Below are positions 5,355 to 11,792 of a DNA stretch of 11,792 bases, piece after piece; the first letter of the stretch is position 1; the number at the start of each line of letters is the position of its first letter. The translations under genes and the position numbers were made by a program. This stretch comes from CAXQRU01 sp964226685 (GTDB taxonomy: Bacteria; Pseudomonadota; Gammaproteobacteria; Pseudomonadales; Cellvibrionaceae). The notes below the pieces were generated by a model that worked only from the letters and a program-made list of their open reading frames with translations, made no database searches and had not been told where the DNA came from. The stretch is taken from contig CAXQRU010000042.1 in the NCBI GenBank assembly GCA_964226685.1, positions 1-11,792 on the forward strand, in the 5' to 3' direction.

Positions 5355-8300
5355 ATGATTCCTCAAATAAGTGAAACCTCTCCCACTCAAGCTCTTTATC
5401 TGGATTTTATTAAGGCTTTAGCGCATGAATTTGAGGGCGAATTATCACCTGATTATGCCAACCGCACGGTATTAGCAACAGATAACTCGATTTACCAGGT
5501 ACTTCCACAGGGTGTCATCTACCCCAAAAACACTCAGGATCTGGTGCGCATTGTCAAATTGGCTAGTCTTGAGCAATACCATAGCATCGTCCTTAGCCCG
5601 CGAGGTGGCGGCACGGGAACTAACGGCCAGTCTCTGAGCGATGGGCTCATCATCGACACCTCTCGCCATATGAACCGAATACTGGAAATCAACCCTGACG
5701 CTGGGTACGCAAGAGTCGAGTGCGGTGTCGTCAAAGACCAATTGAATGCCGCCATTGCACCGCATGGGTTATTTTTTGCGCCAGAGCTATCAACCAGCAA
5801 CCGAGCAACCATTGGCGGGATGATCAACACAGATGCCTCAGGCCAAGGGTCTTGCGCTTATGGAAAAACTCGCGACCATGTACTAGAACTCACCACCGTT
5901 TTGCTCGATGGTTCAGTCATAACAACCTCTCCTATCGAGGAATCAGAGATCGAAGCTATCGACAAACAATCTCGTCTTGGCCACATCTATGAAACGATGA
6001 TCGATATTGAGCACAACCATAAAGCGGAAATCGAATCGGTGTTCCCCCCACTAAACCGATGCCTGACAGGATATGACCTAGCGCATATGCGAACTGCCTG
6101 CGGCAAAATTGATATCAATAGCTTGCTGTGTGGTAGCGAGGGTACGCTAGGGTTTATCGCTGAAGCAAAACTTAACTTATTAAAGATCCCAAGACACACT
6201 GCACTGGTCAATATTGTGTACGATAACTTTGACAGCGCGCTACGCGATGCCAAAACCATTATGGAAGCAGGACCAACTTCGATTGAAACTATTGACTCAA
6301 AAGTTCTGTCTCTCGCTCAGCAAGACATTGTATGGCACAGCGTTGCTAAATTTTTCCCCAACAATGGTGGAGCGGTTGCCGGCGTCAACTTAGTAGAATA
6401 TACCGCTGACCGAGAAGATGATCTGGCTGAAAAAATCAATCAATTAAAATATCAACTGGATAAAAACCCTGGGCACGCAATTGGTTATACCGTTGCCTGG
6501 CAGGGTGATGTCAAGAAAATCTGGGCCATGCGCAAAAAAGCCGTTGGCCTCCTAGGCAATATGAAAGGTGAAGCCAGGCCCGTCGCCTTCGTTGAAGACA
6601 CCGCTGTGCCACCAGAAAAACTCGCTGACTTTATTGCAGAGTTTCGGGCACTGCTAGATCAAGAGCACCTTGAGTATGGCATGTTTGGCCATGTAGATGC
6701 CGGTGTTTTACACGTACGCCCTATTTTGGATTTGAAAAAGCCAGAAGAAATTAAGCGCGTTCGAGCCATTACAGATGCCGTTGTGGAACTCACTCATCGC
6801 TATGGCGGCCTTCTTTGGGGTGAGCACGGCAAAGGGGTTCGGTCAGAGTATGCCCCTAAATTTTTTGGCTCCCTCTATCCTCAATTGCAGAGAATCAAAG
6901 CGGTTTTTGACCCTCGCAATCAACTAAACCCGGGAAAGATTGCCACACCCAGCAGCGAAATACCCTTACTCAAAATTGATGAAGTCCGTACTCGTGGCAG
7001 CGAGGATAGACTCATTAGCAGTGATAGCTGGAAAAATTATGAGGAAGGCATGTTTTGTAACGGCAATGGTGCCTGCTTTAACTGGGACCCAGATGCCGCC
7101 ATGTGCCCCTCCTATAAAGCCACACGACTGCGTACTCACTCACCCAAAGGTCGAGCGTCCTTAATACGTGAATGGCTGAAACAATTAAGCGTAAGAAATG
7201 TAGACTTAAATAAGGTTCAAAAAAAATCGTTAAGCGATGCCATTTTTTCGCCGATAGTTAAATTGAAAAATACTTTAGGCAAGCGTTCAGGCCAATATGA
7301 TTTTTCGCACGAAGTTTATGAATCAATGGCTGCATGTCTCGCCTGTAAATCCTGTACAGGACAATGCCCCATCAAAGTGGACGTACCCGAGTTTCGATCT
7401 AAATTTCTATCTCTGTATCACACTCGCTATTTGCGTCCACTGAAAGACTATTTTATCGCAACCGTCGAAAAAACCGTGCCGTTAGCGGCCAAAATGCCCA
7501 GGGTTTATAATGCCTTAATTGGAAATCGGGTCAGCAGCTTTTTATTAAGTAAAGTCGCAGGTATGGACGACAGCCCACTTCTGAGCAAAATTAATTTCGA
7601 CCAAGCGTGTCGAGCGCTGGGTATTGCTGAGGCCAATGTTATAAGCTTGTCAAAACTGACAGACGATGAAAAAGCTAAAGCGGTCATTATCGTTCACGAC
7701 GCTTTCACTCGTTACTTTGAAACGACTTTTGTGATAGATGCGTTAAAGCTGTTAAAAACCTTGGGCTTTAAACCCATGGTGTTACCATTCTTACCTAACG
7801 GCAAACCTCTACATGTACATGGTTTTCGAGAGAAGTTCTCAAAGGTCGCCAAACGAACCGCCGAACAACTCAACAAAATCAGCGCATCGCAGATACCCTT
7901 AGTGGGGCTAGAGCCTTCAATGACTCTGGCTTATCGAGGTGAATATAAAAAAGTACTAGGGGAAGATGCTCCTGAGGTATTGCTCATACAAGAATGGCTT
8001 AGTAGCCAAACTCAACAATTAGAAGCTTCTCAACACTTGTTTGAGCCAAGGAGTTTTGGCCTGCTTGCTCATTGCACTGAACAAAGTAATGCAAGAGGTG
8101 CTGTCGATCAGTGGCCCAGTATTTTTAGCGCTCTTGGCTCCAACGCTGACATCGTTGAAACAGGTTGTTGTGGTATGGCGGGGACTTTTGGCCACGAGAC
8201 TCGCAACAAAAAAACCTCAGAAACTATCTATGATTTATCGTGGAGACCAATTTTAGAAAACAAGCAAGAAAAAACCCTTGTTGCGACTGGTTTTTCATGT

Positions 8301-8387
8301 AGAAGTCAGGCCAAACGGTTTTCAGGTATAGCGCTGCAACACCCATTGAGCGCCCTTCTGGCTCAATCTAAACAGGAGAGCATTTAG
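5355..8387 (+). CDS. ydiJ: D-2-hydroxyglutarate dehydrogenase YdiJ (FAD/Fe-S)
   Basis: Large flavin and iron-sulfur oxidoreductase that oxidises D-2-hydroxyacids; the E. coli and Haemophilus YdiJ proteins act on D-2-hydroxyglutarate. The 1010 residues match E. coli YdiJ (1018) from end to end. Seen in order: the FAD-binding PCMH motif PRGGGTGTNGQ at 82-92, FAPELSTSNRATIGGMINTDASGQG around 135-160, GHVDAGVLHVRP near 445 and LLWGEHGKG at 486-494. A cysteine cluster starts at Cys568 (CNGNGACFN...MCPS). A ferredoxin-type cluster CLACKSCTGQCP starts at Cys661, and a CCGMAGTFGHE cysteine-rich heterodisulfide-reductase-like motif lies at 938-948. Homologues begin MIPQIS, so I take the ATG at 5355. 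An in-frame TTG at 5346 has the better-spaced GGA and could be used. The gene overlaps the convergent STAS gene by 4 nt. A LexA box lies upstream. Confidence 0.95.
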   Translation: MIPQISETSPTQALYLDFIKALAHEFEGELSPDYANRTVLATDNSIYQVLPQGVIYPKNTQDLVRIVKLASLEQYHSIVLSPRGGGTGTNGQSLSDGLIIDTSRHMNRILEINPDAGYARVECGVVKDQLNAAIAPHGLFFAPELSTSNRATIGGMINTDASGQGSCAYGKTRDHVLELTTVLLDGSVITTSPIEESEIEAIDKQSRLGHIYETMIDIEHNHKAEIESVFPPLNRCLTGYDLAHMRTACGKIDINSLLCGSEGTLGFIAEAKLNLLKIPRHTALVNIVYDNFDSALRDAKTIMEAGPTSIETIDSKVLSLAQQDIVWHSVAKFFPNNGGAVAGVNLVEYTADREDDLAEKINQLKYQLDKNPGHAIGYTVAWQGDVKKIWAMRKKAVGLLGNMKGEARPVAFVEDTAVPPEKLADFIAEFRALLDQEHLEYGMFGHVDAGVLHVRPILDLKKPEEIKRVRAITDAVVELTHRYGGLLWGEHGKGVRSEYAPKFFGSLYPQLQRIKAVFDPRNQLNPGKIATPSSEIPLLKIDEVRTRGSEDRLISSDSWKNYEEGMFCNGNGACFNWDPDAAMCPSYKATRLRTHSPKGRASLIREWLKQLSVRNVDLNKVQKKSLSDAIFSPIVKLKNTLGKRSGQYDFSHEVYESMAACLACKSCTGQCPIKVDVPEFRSKFLSLYHTRYLRPLKDYFIATVEKTVPLAAKMPRVYNALIGNRVSSFLLSKVAGMDDSPLLSKINFDQACRALGIAEANVISLSKLTDDEKAKAVIIVHDAFTRYFETTFVIDALKLLKTLGFKPMVLPFLPNGKPLHVHGFREKFSKVAKRTAEQLNKISASQIPLVGLEPSMTLAYRGEYKKVLGEDAPEVLLIQEWLSSQTQQLEASQHLFEPRSFGLLAHCTEQSNARGAVDQWPSIFSALGSNADIVETGCCGMAGTFGHETRNKKTSETIYDLSWRPILENKQEKTLVATGFSCRSQAKRFSGIALQHPLSALLAQSKQESI

Positions 8388-8412
8388 TCGTCTTTTAAAG
8401 AGGCGACTAAAT
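8382..8412. repeat. Stem-loop spanning two convergent stop codons
   Basis: ATTTAGTCG (8382-8390) is the exact reverse complement of CGACTAAAT (8404-8412). The intervening bases contain a further short pairing (TCTTT / AAAGA, 8391-8401) next to a GG bulge. The outer stem covers both the ydiJ TAG and the STAS-gene TAA. No T-tract follows on either strand, so this is not a standard intrinsic terminator. It may protect the 3' ends or help separate the two converging transcripts. Confidence 0.5.
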
Positions 8413-8872
8413 CTTTAAAGGTTTCCTTGTTAGCCTCATTCAAACCCATGAGCACACAGTGGGCTTCGAGAACCCGAGCCTTGATGTCATCTTCATCACC
8501 TTCTTGCTTTAAGGAACCTTGAAGATCGATACTGCAGTAATCGTCTGGTAGCTCATCTAAAATTTGACAAACGTCGGTAATTCCCATCGAATCCAGTAAT
8601 CGGTTGATGCTTTCATCCTGACAAACCAGTAAGGGCTTATGGCCTTTTTGTTCAAAACTTCGAATGGCAATCTTGGCAATCAAGCCCAGAGTGGTACTGT
8701 CTAATAAATCTGCCTCTGTTAAATCAAACAAAATGGCACAAAAAACATTGTCATTAAGTAATGTGCTAATGTATTTATCAAGTGCCACACTAAATGTCAG
8801 ACGCACATCCCCTATCAGCTTTAGGACATGCACACCCTCATGCTCAGCAACCTGAATACTCCCATCGGACAT
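8384..8872 (-). CDS. rssC: STAS-domain anti-anti-sigma factor (RssC-like)
   Basis: Probable anti-sigma factor antagonist. The N-terminal half (about 5-105) is a STAS domain of the SpoIIAA type. DSTTLGL at 58-64 contains Ser59, the position phosphorylated by a partner kinase and dephosphorylated by a PP2C phosphatase in partner-switching systems. The C-terminal part (about 106-162) is acidic, then helical (ARVLEAHCVLMGLNEANKETFKDLVASL), and resembles the Pseudomonas protein annotated RssC. Its ATG overlaps the rssB stop in TAATG, with TAAGGA nine bases upstream, so the two are translated together, and RssB is the likely phosphatase acting on it. No anti-sigma kinase is encoded in the window. 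The symbol rests on similarity and gene order recalled from Pseudomonas; the STAS call itself is firmer. Confidence 0.85.
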   Translation of the reverse strand: MSDGSIQVAEHEGVHVLKLIGDVRLTFSVALDKYISTLLNDNVFCAILFDLTEADLLDSTTLGLIAKIAIRSFEQKGHKPLLVCQDESINRLLDSMGITDVCQILDELPDDYCSIDLQGSLKQEGDEDDIKARVLEAHCVLMGLNEANKETFKDLVASLKDD

Positions 8873-10062
8873 TAATCAATATCCTTACAAACAGAGAGTA
8901 TGGCAATATCATCGGGAGCCGTAGCTATTTTATCTTCTGTTAACATGGCTTTAATGCTCGATAAGTGACCGCCAGTAGCCTTAACCATTTCTAAAAGCGC
9001 CTCTTCTTTTGCAGATAACTCGGTCGGTGGCAATATTTCCAGCACACCATCAGAAAAGCATAATATAGAGAACTCTGGTGCCGTCTGCAATTGGTAAATT
9101 TCCCAGTCAGCGTGTTTAAATAATCCTAGGGGTTTACCCCGACCCTCCAAATAACAACAACTCTCCTGGGTAATCAAAATTGGCAGAGGCAGATGACCGG
9201 CGACTGCATAATAGAGCTCATCAGCCTCAGTATCCACAATGCCCACAAAACAAGTTAGATGATGATTAAGGCCTGTGTCAATTAACTCGTCGTTAATTAC
9301 CCCAAGCAATTGAGATATGGCATCAGGAATTGAATTTTGTAAGCCAATGTAATGCTCATTTCGAATCAGTTGCCTAACAAGATTCTTTAACCATATCGCT
9401 ACGAATGCTGGCGCAGAGCCATGACCCGATACATCGGCCAGATAAAAGGCCCAATACCTTTTATCAATAATGGCGTAATCAATGGTATCCCCACTGAGAT
9501 ATAGCGAAGGCTTCAAATAGTGAGAGAAGGTATAATTCATCGCCGTAAATGGCGTTACAGGTAGCAGGCATTGTTGAACAAATAATCCAGCTTGCTGATC
9601 TTGCTCGATGATCGCTAAATGATTTTTTAACTCAGCATTCGCCTCTTCCAGCTCAGCTCGATAACGTTGATTTTCTTTGATCAAACGTGCCCGCTCCAAG
9701 CCCCTAACAATAGAGTGCTCAAGAGTGGCCATATTGAGAATTGGCTTAATTAAATAATCTGTCGCACCAAGCCTTAAGGCATTGACCACATCATCCATTG
9801 TACCAGCGCCTGATATTACGATGAGCGGGACATTTTCTGAACGAAGGCGTACCGCTTGCAATAACGCAATACCATCCATGTCGGGCATTTTTAGATCAGT
9901 GATGACCAAATCTGGATGGCAACGAGAAAACAATTCCAAACCCGCTGAGCCCGAATTGGCCTCTAAAACAGCAAAACCACTATCCTCAAGATAAGCCACC
10001 GCACTTTGTCTAACTCGATCATCATCATCAATGACAAGCAACTGGTATTGAGTATTATCCAC
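8872..10062 (-). CDS. rssB: Response regulator RssB with PP2C phosphatase domain
   Basis: A two-domain regulator of 396 residues. The receiver (about 6-120) has the acidic pair Asp12/Asp13, the phospho-acceptor Asp56 in ITDLKMPDMDG, Ser84 and Lys106. A helical, probably coiled-coil linker (121-157) leads to a PP2C/SpoIIE-type phosphatase domain (about 160-390). In E. coli, RssB hands the stationary-phase sigma factor RpoS to ClpXP, and its PP2C domain is degenerate. Here the metal-binding motifs look complete: SGD with Asp192, ADVSGHG with Asp210, FSDG with Asp338 and PDDIAIL with Asp384/385. Phosphatase activity on the adjacent STAS protein is therefore plausible. The start is a GTG (10060-10062) with only a weak AGG upstream. 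The order STAS gene - rssB - PilZ gene - mlaA matches my recollection of Pseudomonas aeruginosa PA2797-PA2800. Confidence 0.92.
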   Translation of the reverse strand: MDNTQYQLLVIDDDDRVRQSAVAYLEDSGFAVLEANSGSAGLELFSRCHPDLVITDLKMPDMDGIALLQAVRLRSENVPLIVISGAGTMDDVVNALRLGATDYLIKPILNMATLEHSIVRGLERARLIKENQRYRAELEEANAELKNHLAIIEQDQQAGLFVQQCLLPVTPFTAMNYTFSHYLKPSLYLSGDTIDYAIIDKRYWAFYLADVSGHGSAPAFVAIWLKNLVRQLIRNEHYIGLQNSIPDAISQLLGVINDELIDTGLNHHLTCFVGIVDTEADELYYAVAGHLPLPILITQESCCYLEGRGKPLGLFKHADWEIYQLQTAPEFSILCFSDGVLEILPPTELSAKEEALLEMVKATGGHLSSIKAMLTEDKIATAPDDIAILSVCKDID

Positions 10063-10286
10063 TATCGATTAATGCCTATTTACAAAAGATAAGACCCGCC
10101 ACAGTACTCCTTTATCGATTAGCAGGCAAGTATGAGAAAATCAAAATCGAAGCAAGCAAAAAGAAAAAAACGACAAACAGTGACCACTTGTCTTAATTTA
10201 GAGCAATAAAATCAAAAACCCATTCTACTAGAGATTGTTTTGAGCTATGCTAGCCTTAAATAAAAGAGATAATTAGGGGAATATCA
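10063..10286. other. Divergent rssB / PilZ-gene intergenic region
   Basis: A 224-nt A/T-rich region between two divergent start codons, with no ORF worth calling. On the minus strand an imperfect hairpin (GACA at 10192-10189 with TGTC at 10175-10172, inner AGTG/CACT, 3-base bulge) is followed by a GTTTTTTTCTTTTT run at 10171-10158, which looks like a weak intrinsic terminator or attenuator ahead of rssB. In the plus direction CTATGCT at 10245-10251 is a possible -10 element for the PilZ gene without a convincing -35. Confidence 0.35.
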
Positions 10287-10595
10287 ATGAACTCACTTCA
10301 CCGATCTTTTGAGGAAAAGCGAAATTTTATTCGGATGAAAGTCAACACCCCAGCAGAAATCACCCTAGAGGGGCAAGGCACTGTTCAATCTGGCGTATGC
10401 AATGACTTGAGCAGTGGCGGCATGTTGCTCACTACAGATAATCAGCTTCCAATAGACAGTGAGCTTTTGATCACTGTGCGTTCAAGACACGGACACAGCC
10501 CAACATTGAAAGCCCGCTGTCGGGTCGCCAGAGTAGAGGATGGACCCGGAGAGCAATGTATAGTTGGCGTTGAAATTTCCGAATTTCTTGAATAA
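10287..10595 (+). CDS. Stand-alone PilZ domain protein
   Basis: Small cytosolic protein of 102 residues that is essentially one PilZ domain, the common cyclic di-GMP receptor fold. Both halves of the ligand-binding signature are present: RxxxR as Arg12 and Arg16 (RNFIR), and DxSxxG as Asp40, Ser42 and Gly45 (DLSSGG). Binding is therefore likely. What it acts on cannot be read from the sequence. Translation starts at an ATG with a strong AGGGGA eight bases upstream. It is transcribed away from rssB and converges with mlaA. Its position matches what I recall as PA2799, a PilZ protein between rssB and vacJ in Pseudomonas aeruginosa. It is not the type IV pilus PilZ, so I give no symbol. Confidence 0.92.
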   Translation: MNSLHRSFEEKRNFIRMKVNTPAEITLEGQGTVQSGVCNDLSSGGMLLTTDNQLPIDSELLITVRSRHGHSPTLKARCRVARVEDGPGEQCIVGVEISEFLE

Positions 10596-10602
10596 CCAAA
10601 CT

Positions 10603-10634
10603 AAAAAAACCTGGGTGGTTGGCAACTACCCAGG
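10603..10634 (-). terminator. Rho-independent terminator of mlaA (perhaps bidirectional)
   Basis: Minus-strand CCTGGGTAGTT pairs with AACCACCCAGG around a 3-base GCC loop. This is an 11-bp stem with one G-U pair, followed directly by seven T (10609-10603). It lies just past the mlaA stop and is a strong intrinsic terminator. In the plus direction the same stem sits 14 nt past the PilZ stop but has only GTTGCAAATTT after it, so it would terminate that gene less efficiently. Confidence 0.9.
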
Positions 10635-10643
10635 GTTGCAAAT

Positions 10644-11342
10644 TTATAGACTATCTAAGCTTTCGCCAAAGTCATCCTCGACATTACCATCATTAATCAA
10701 AAACTCCCTACGTTGCATATAAGCATCTCTAATCAATGAGTACTTATCACCAGTCAGTAGCTTTTCAGCCTCCAACAAGGAAGCCCGAGTATTGATAATA
10801 TCAACACCGGTTAGAGTCAGCCGGGTGGTAGTATGCTCGATGTAAGAGGTAGGAATAAAATACGGATCTATCAAGAAGCCCGTTGTACCATCGCGCAGAT
10901 TGCTAGGCCCAAAAAGAGGAATTACCAAGTATGGCCCTGAATCCACTCCCCAGACTCCTAAAGTTTGCCCAAAATCTTCGTGCCCCACAGGAGTAATACC
11001 CATGGGTGTTGCCAGGTCAATAAAACCTAACAAACCAAAGGTACTGTTGATGACCAGACGGCCAGTATGCTCAATAGACTTATCAGGCTTGCCCTGAAAC
11101 ACACTATTTACAATATTGCGTATCTCGCCCATATTGGAGAAGAAATTGCTCACACCTTTCTCTACTGGATCAGGGGTTATCGCACGGTAGGCCTGTGCAG
11201 TTGGCTTCAAAAACCAACCATCCAAAGCGGTATTGAAAGCATGGGATTTGCGGTTAAATCCCTCAAATGGATCGTAAACATCCTGGGCTTGAGAAGCTGA
11301 GCAACACGTTAACAAAAGCAGTACAAATAGTCTAAATTTCAT
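10644..11342 (-). CDS. mlaA: MlaA/VacJ outer-membrane lipid asymmetry protein
   Basis: Outer-membrane component of the Mla pathway. With MlaC and the MlaFEDB ABC transporter it removes mislocalised phospholipids from the outer leaflet. The 232 residues match the family along their length: YDPFEGFNRKSHAFN at 23-37, then the central LGFIDLATPMGI, FGQTLGVWGVDSGPYLVIPLFGPSNLRDG, and the C-terminal RASLLEAEKLL and REFLINDG motifs. The N-terminus is a signal sequence (hydrophobic 5-12). Its cysteines at 13-14 are in an unusual setting (LLTCCSASQAQ) instead of the common GC lipobox, and cleavage after SQA is also possible. I take the ATG at 11340-11342. The frame is open to a TTG two codons earlier, and neither has a clear ribosome site. 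The other mla genes are not in the window. The strong terminator follows. Confidence 0.93.
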   Translation of the reverse strand: MKFRLFVLLLLTCCSASQAQDVYDPFEGFNRKSHAFNTALDGWFLKPTAQAYRAITPDPVEKGVSNFFSNMGEIRNIVNSVFQGKPDKSIEHTGRLVINSTFGLLGFIDLATPMGITPVGHEDFGQTLGVWGVDSGPYLVIPLFGPSNLRDGTTGFLIDPYFIPTSYIEHTTTRLTLTGVDIINTRASLLEAEKLLTGDKYSLIRDAYMQRREFLINDGNVEDDFGESLDSL

Positions 11343-11424
11343 AATCAACAGTAGTTTAAAAAAGGACTCATGCTACCACATCCTGATTAGAAGGAAATAG
11401 CCGTAACCCACAATCTGAGTGAAC

Positions 11425-11439
11425 TATACTAAGGCAATG
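11425..11439 (+). promoter_or_regulatory. Candidate -10 element implying a leaderless start
   Basis: TATACT (11425-11430), within CTATACTAA, is a near-consensus -10 and resembles sigma-S promoters. Six bases later comes the A of the ATG at 11437, which is where transcription would start. No good -35 (CGTAAC at the 17-base position) is visible. Confidence 0.35.
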
Positions 11440-11715
11440 AACAAACCATTGTGGCGTCAACGACTTTACCAACATTACACGGCCAACTCCCGGCAGGTAT
11501 TCCAGCAATTCAAGCTCGGTAGCATGTTGTTTTTTTTAGGTTTAGTAGTGATTTATTCCGCTCATAACCTACTGAGCGAATCGCTAACGCAAGAAATTAT
11601 AGTGCTCCTGGGGCTAGGTATATTGGGTTTAGGCTTCCTTATTGCCATGATGGCTCAAGTTCGCTCCATAATTGGTCGTTTTTTAAACTTTTTTAATGAT
11701 GACAAAAAAGATTAA
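11437..11715 (+). CDS. Small two-helix membrane protein, unknown function
   Basis: I do not recognise this 92-residue protein. It has a basic, hydrophilic N-terminus (MNKPLWRQRLYQHYTANSRQ), two probable transmembrane helices (about 29-46 and 52-75) with a short polar turn between them, and a charged tail ending NDDKKD. This looks like an inner-membrane hairpin with cytosolic ends. The ATG at 11437 has AAGG only two bases before it, which is too close for a normal ribosome site. An in-frame GTG at 11419 would add six residues. It is divergent from mlaA with a gap of about 95 nt, and its stop overlaps the stop of a possible opposing ORF. The reading is credible because of the coherent membrane pattern, but no function should be assigned. 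Confidence 0.7.
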   Translation: MNKPLWRQRLYQHYTANSRQVFQQFKLGSMLFFLGLVVIYSAHNLLSESLTQEIIVLLGLGILGLGFLIAMMAQVRSIIGRFLNFFNDDKKD

Positions 11716-11792
11716 GAGATCGCTATAAGAGGATAAACAACATAACGACTCGACTTCCCAGACAACACTAATCCAGGCTTAGGCAAATCCAG
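11712..11792 (-). CDS. Possible 3' end of a minus-strand gene (partial)
   Basis: From the right edge the minus strand is open for 26 codons (beginning LDLPKPGLVLSGKSSRYVVY) to a TAA at 11712-11714. That stop overlaps the TAA of the convergent membrane-protein gene. The peptide is not recognised. An open frame of this length is expected by chance fairly often, so this is only a candidate. Otherwise I see nothing in 11716-11792. Confidence 0.25.
   Translation of the reverse strand: MDLPKPGLVLSGKSSRYVVYPLIAIS

Noticed and set aside
8872..10595. A new c-di-GMP / partner-switching gene cluster
   Set aside because: The order of STAS gene, rssB, PilZ gene and mlaA appears to match a conserved Pseudomonas neighbourhood, so it is not previously undescribed.

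Overview
The window looks like chromosomal DNA of moderate GC from a gammaproteobacterium. The proteins resemble those of the Pseudomonas / marine oligotroph side of the class rather than enterics: a roughly 590-residue AmpG, an RssB that keeps a PP2C domain with a STAS partner gene beside it, and a YdiJ-type dehydrogenase. The first 20 bases are not genomic. They match the 3' end of the Illumina TruSeq read-2 adapter, so the window probably begins at the untrimmed end of a draft contig.

Layout. (1) Bases 55-2597, minus strand: fxsA, then groES-groEL. A near-consensus heat-shock (sigma-32) promoter lies between fxsA and groES. (2) Bases 2632-5045, minus strand: yajQ and ampG, overlapping by 8 nt, with a probable terminator downstream. 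(3) Bases 5046-5354: a divergent regulatory region holding a near-perfect LexA (SOS) box, a 14-bp inverted repeat with 65-nt spacing, and a plausible yajQ promoter. (4) Bases 5355-8387, plus strand: ydiJ, a large FAD and Fe-S D-2-hydroxyacid dehydrogenase. It converges on, and overlaps, the following operon. (5) Bases 8384-10062, minus strand: rssB and a STAS anti-anti-sigma gene (rssC-like), coupled by a TAATG overlap. (6) Bases 10287-10595, plus strand: a stand-alone PilZ (c-di-GMP) protein, followed by a terminator that serves mainly the opposing mlaA (10644-11342, minus). (7) Bases 11437-11715, plus strand: a two-helix membrane protein I do not recognise. A possible tail of a minus-strand ORF runs off the right edge.

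Functionally the window is mostly housekeeping and stress physiology: protein folding (GroESL), cell-wall recycling (AmpG), outer-membrane lipid asymmetry (MlaA), D-2-hydroxyacid oxidation (YdiJ), and signalling by c-di-GMP (YajQ, PilZ) and by a phosphatase/STAS module linked in relatives to RpoS control. From memory, the order rssC - rssB - PilZ gene - mlaA matches PA2797-PA2800 of Pseudomonas aeruginosa, and yajQ near ampG matches PA4395/PA4393. These therefore look like conserved neighbourhoods rather than acquired ones. I saw no mobile element, CRISPR array, tRNA or rRNA. I found no convincing new multi-gene system. The most interesting signals are regulatory: the SOS box in the yajQ/ydiJ intergenic region and the dyad around it.
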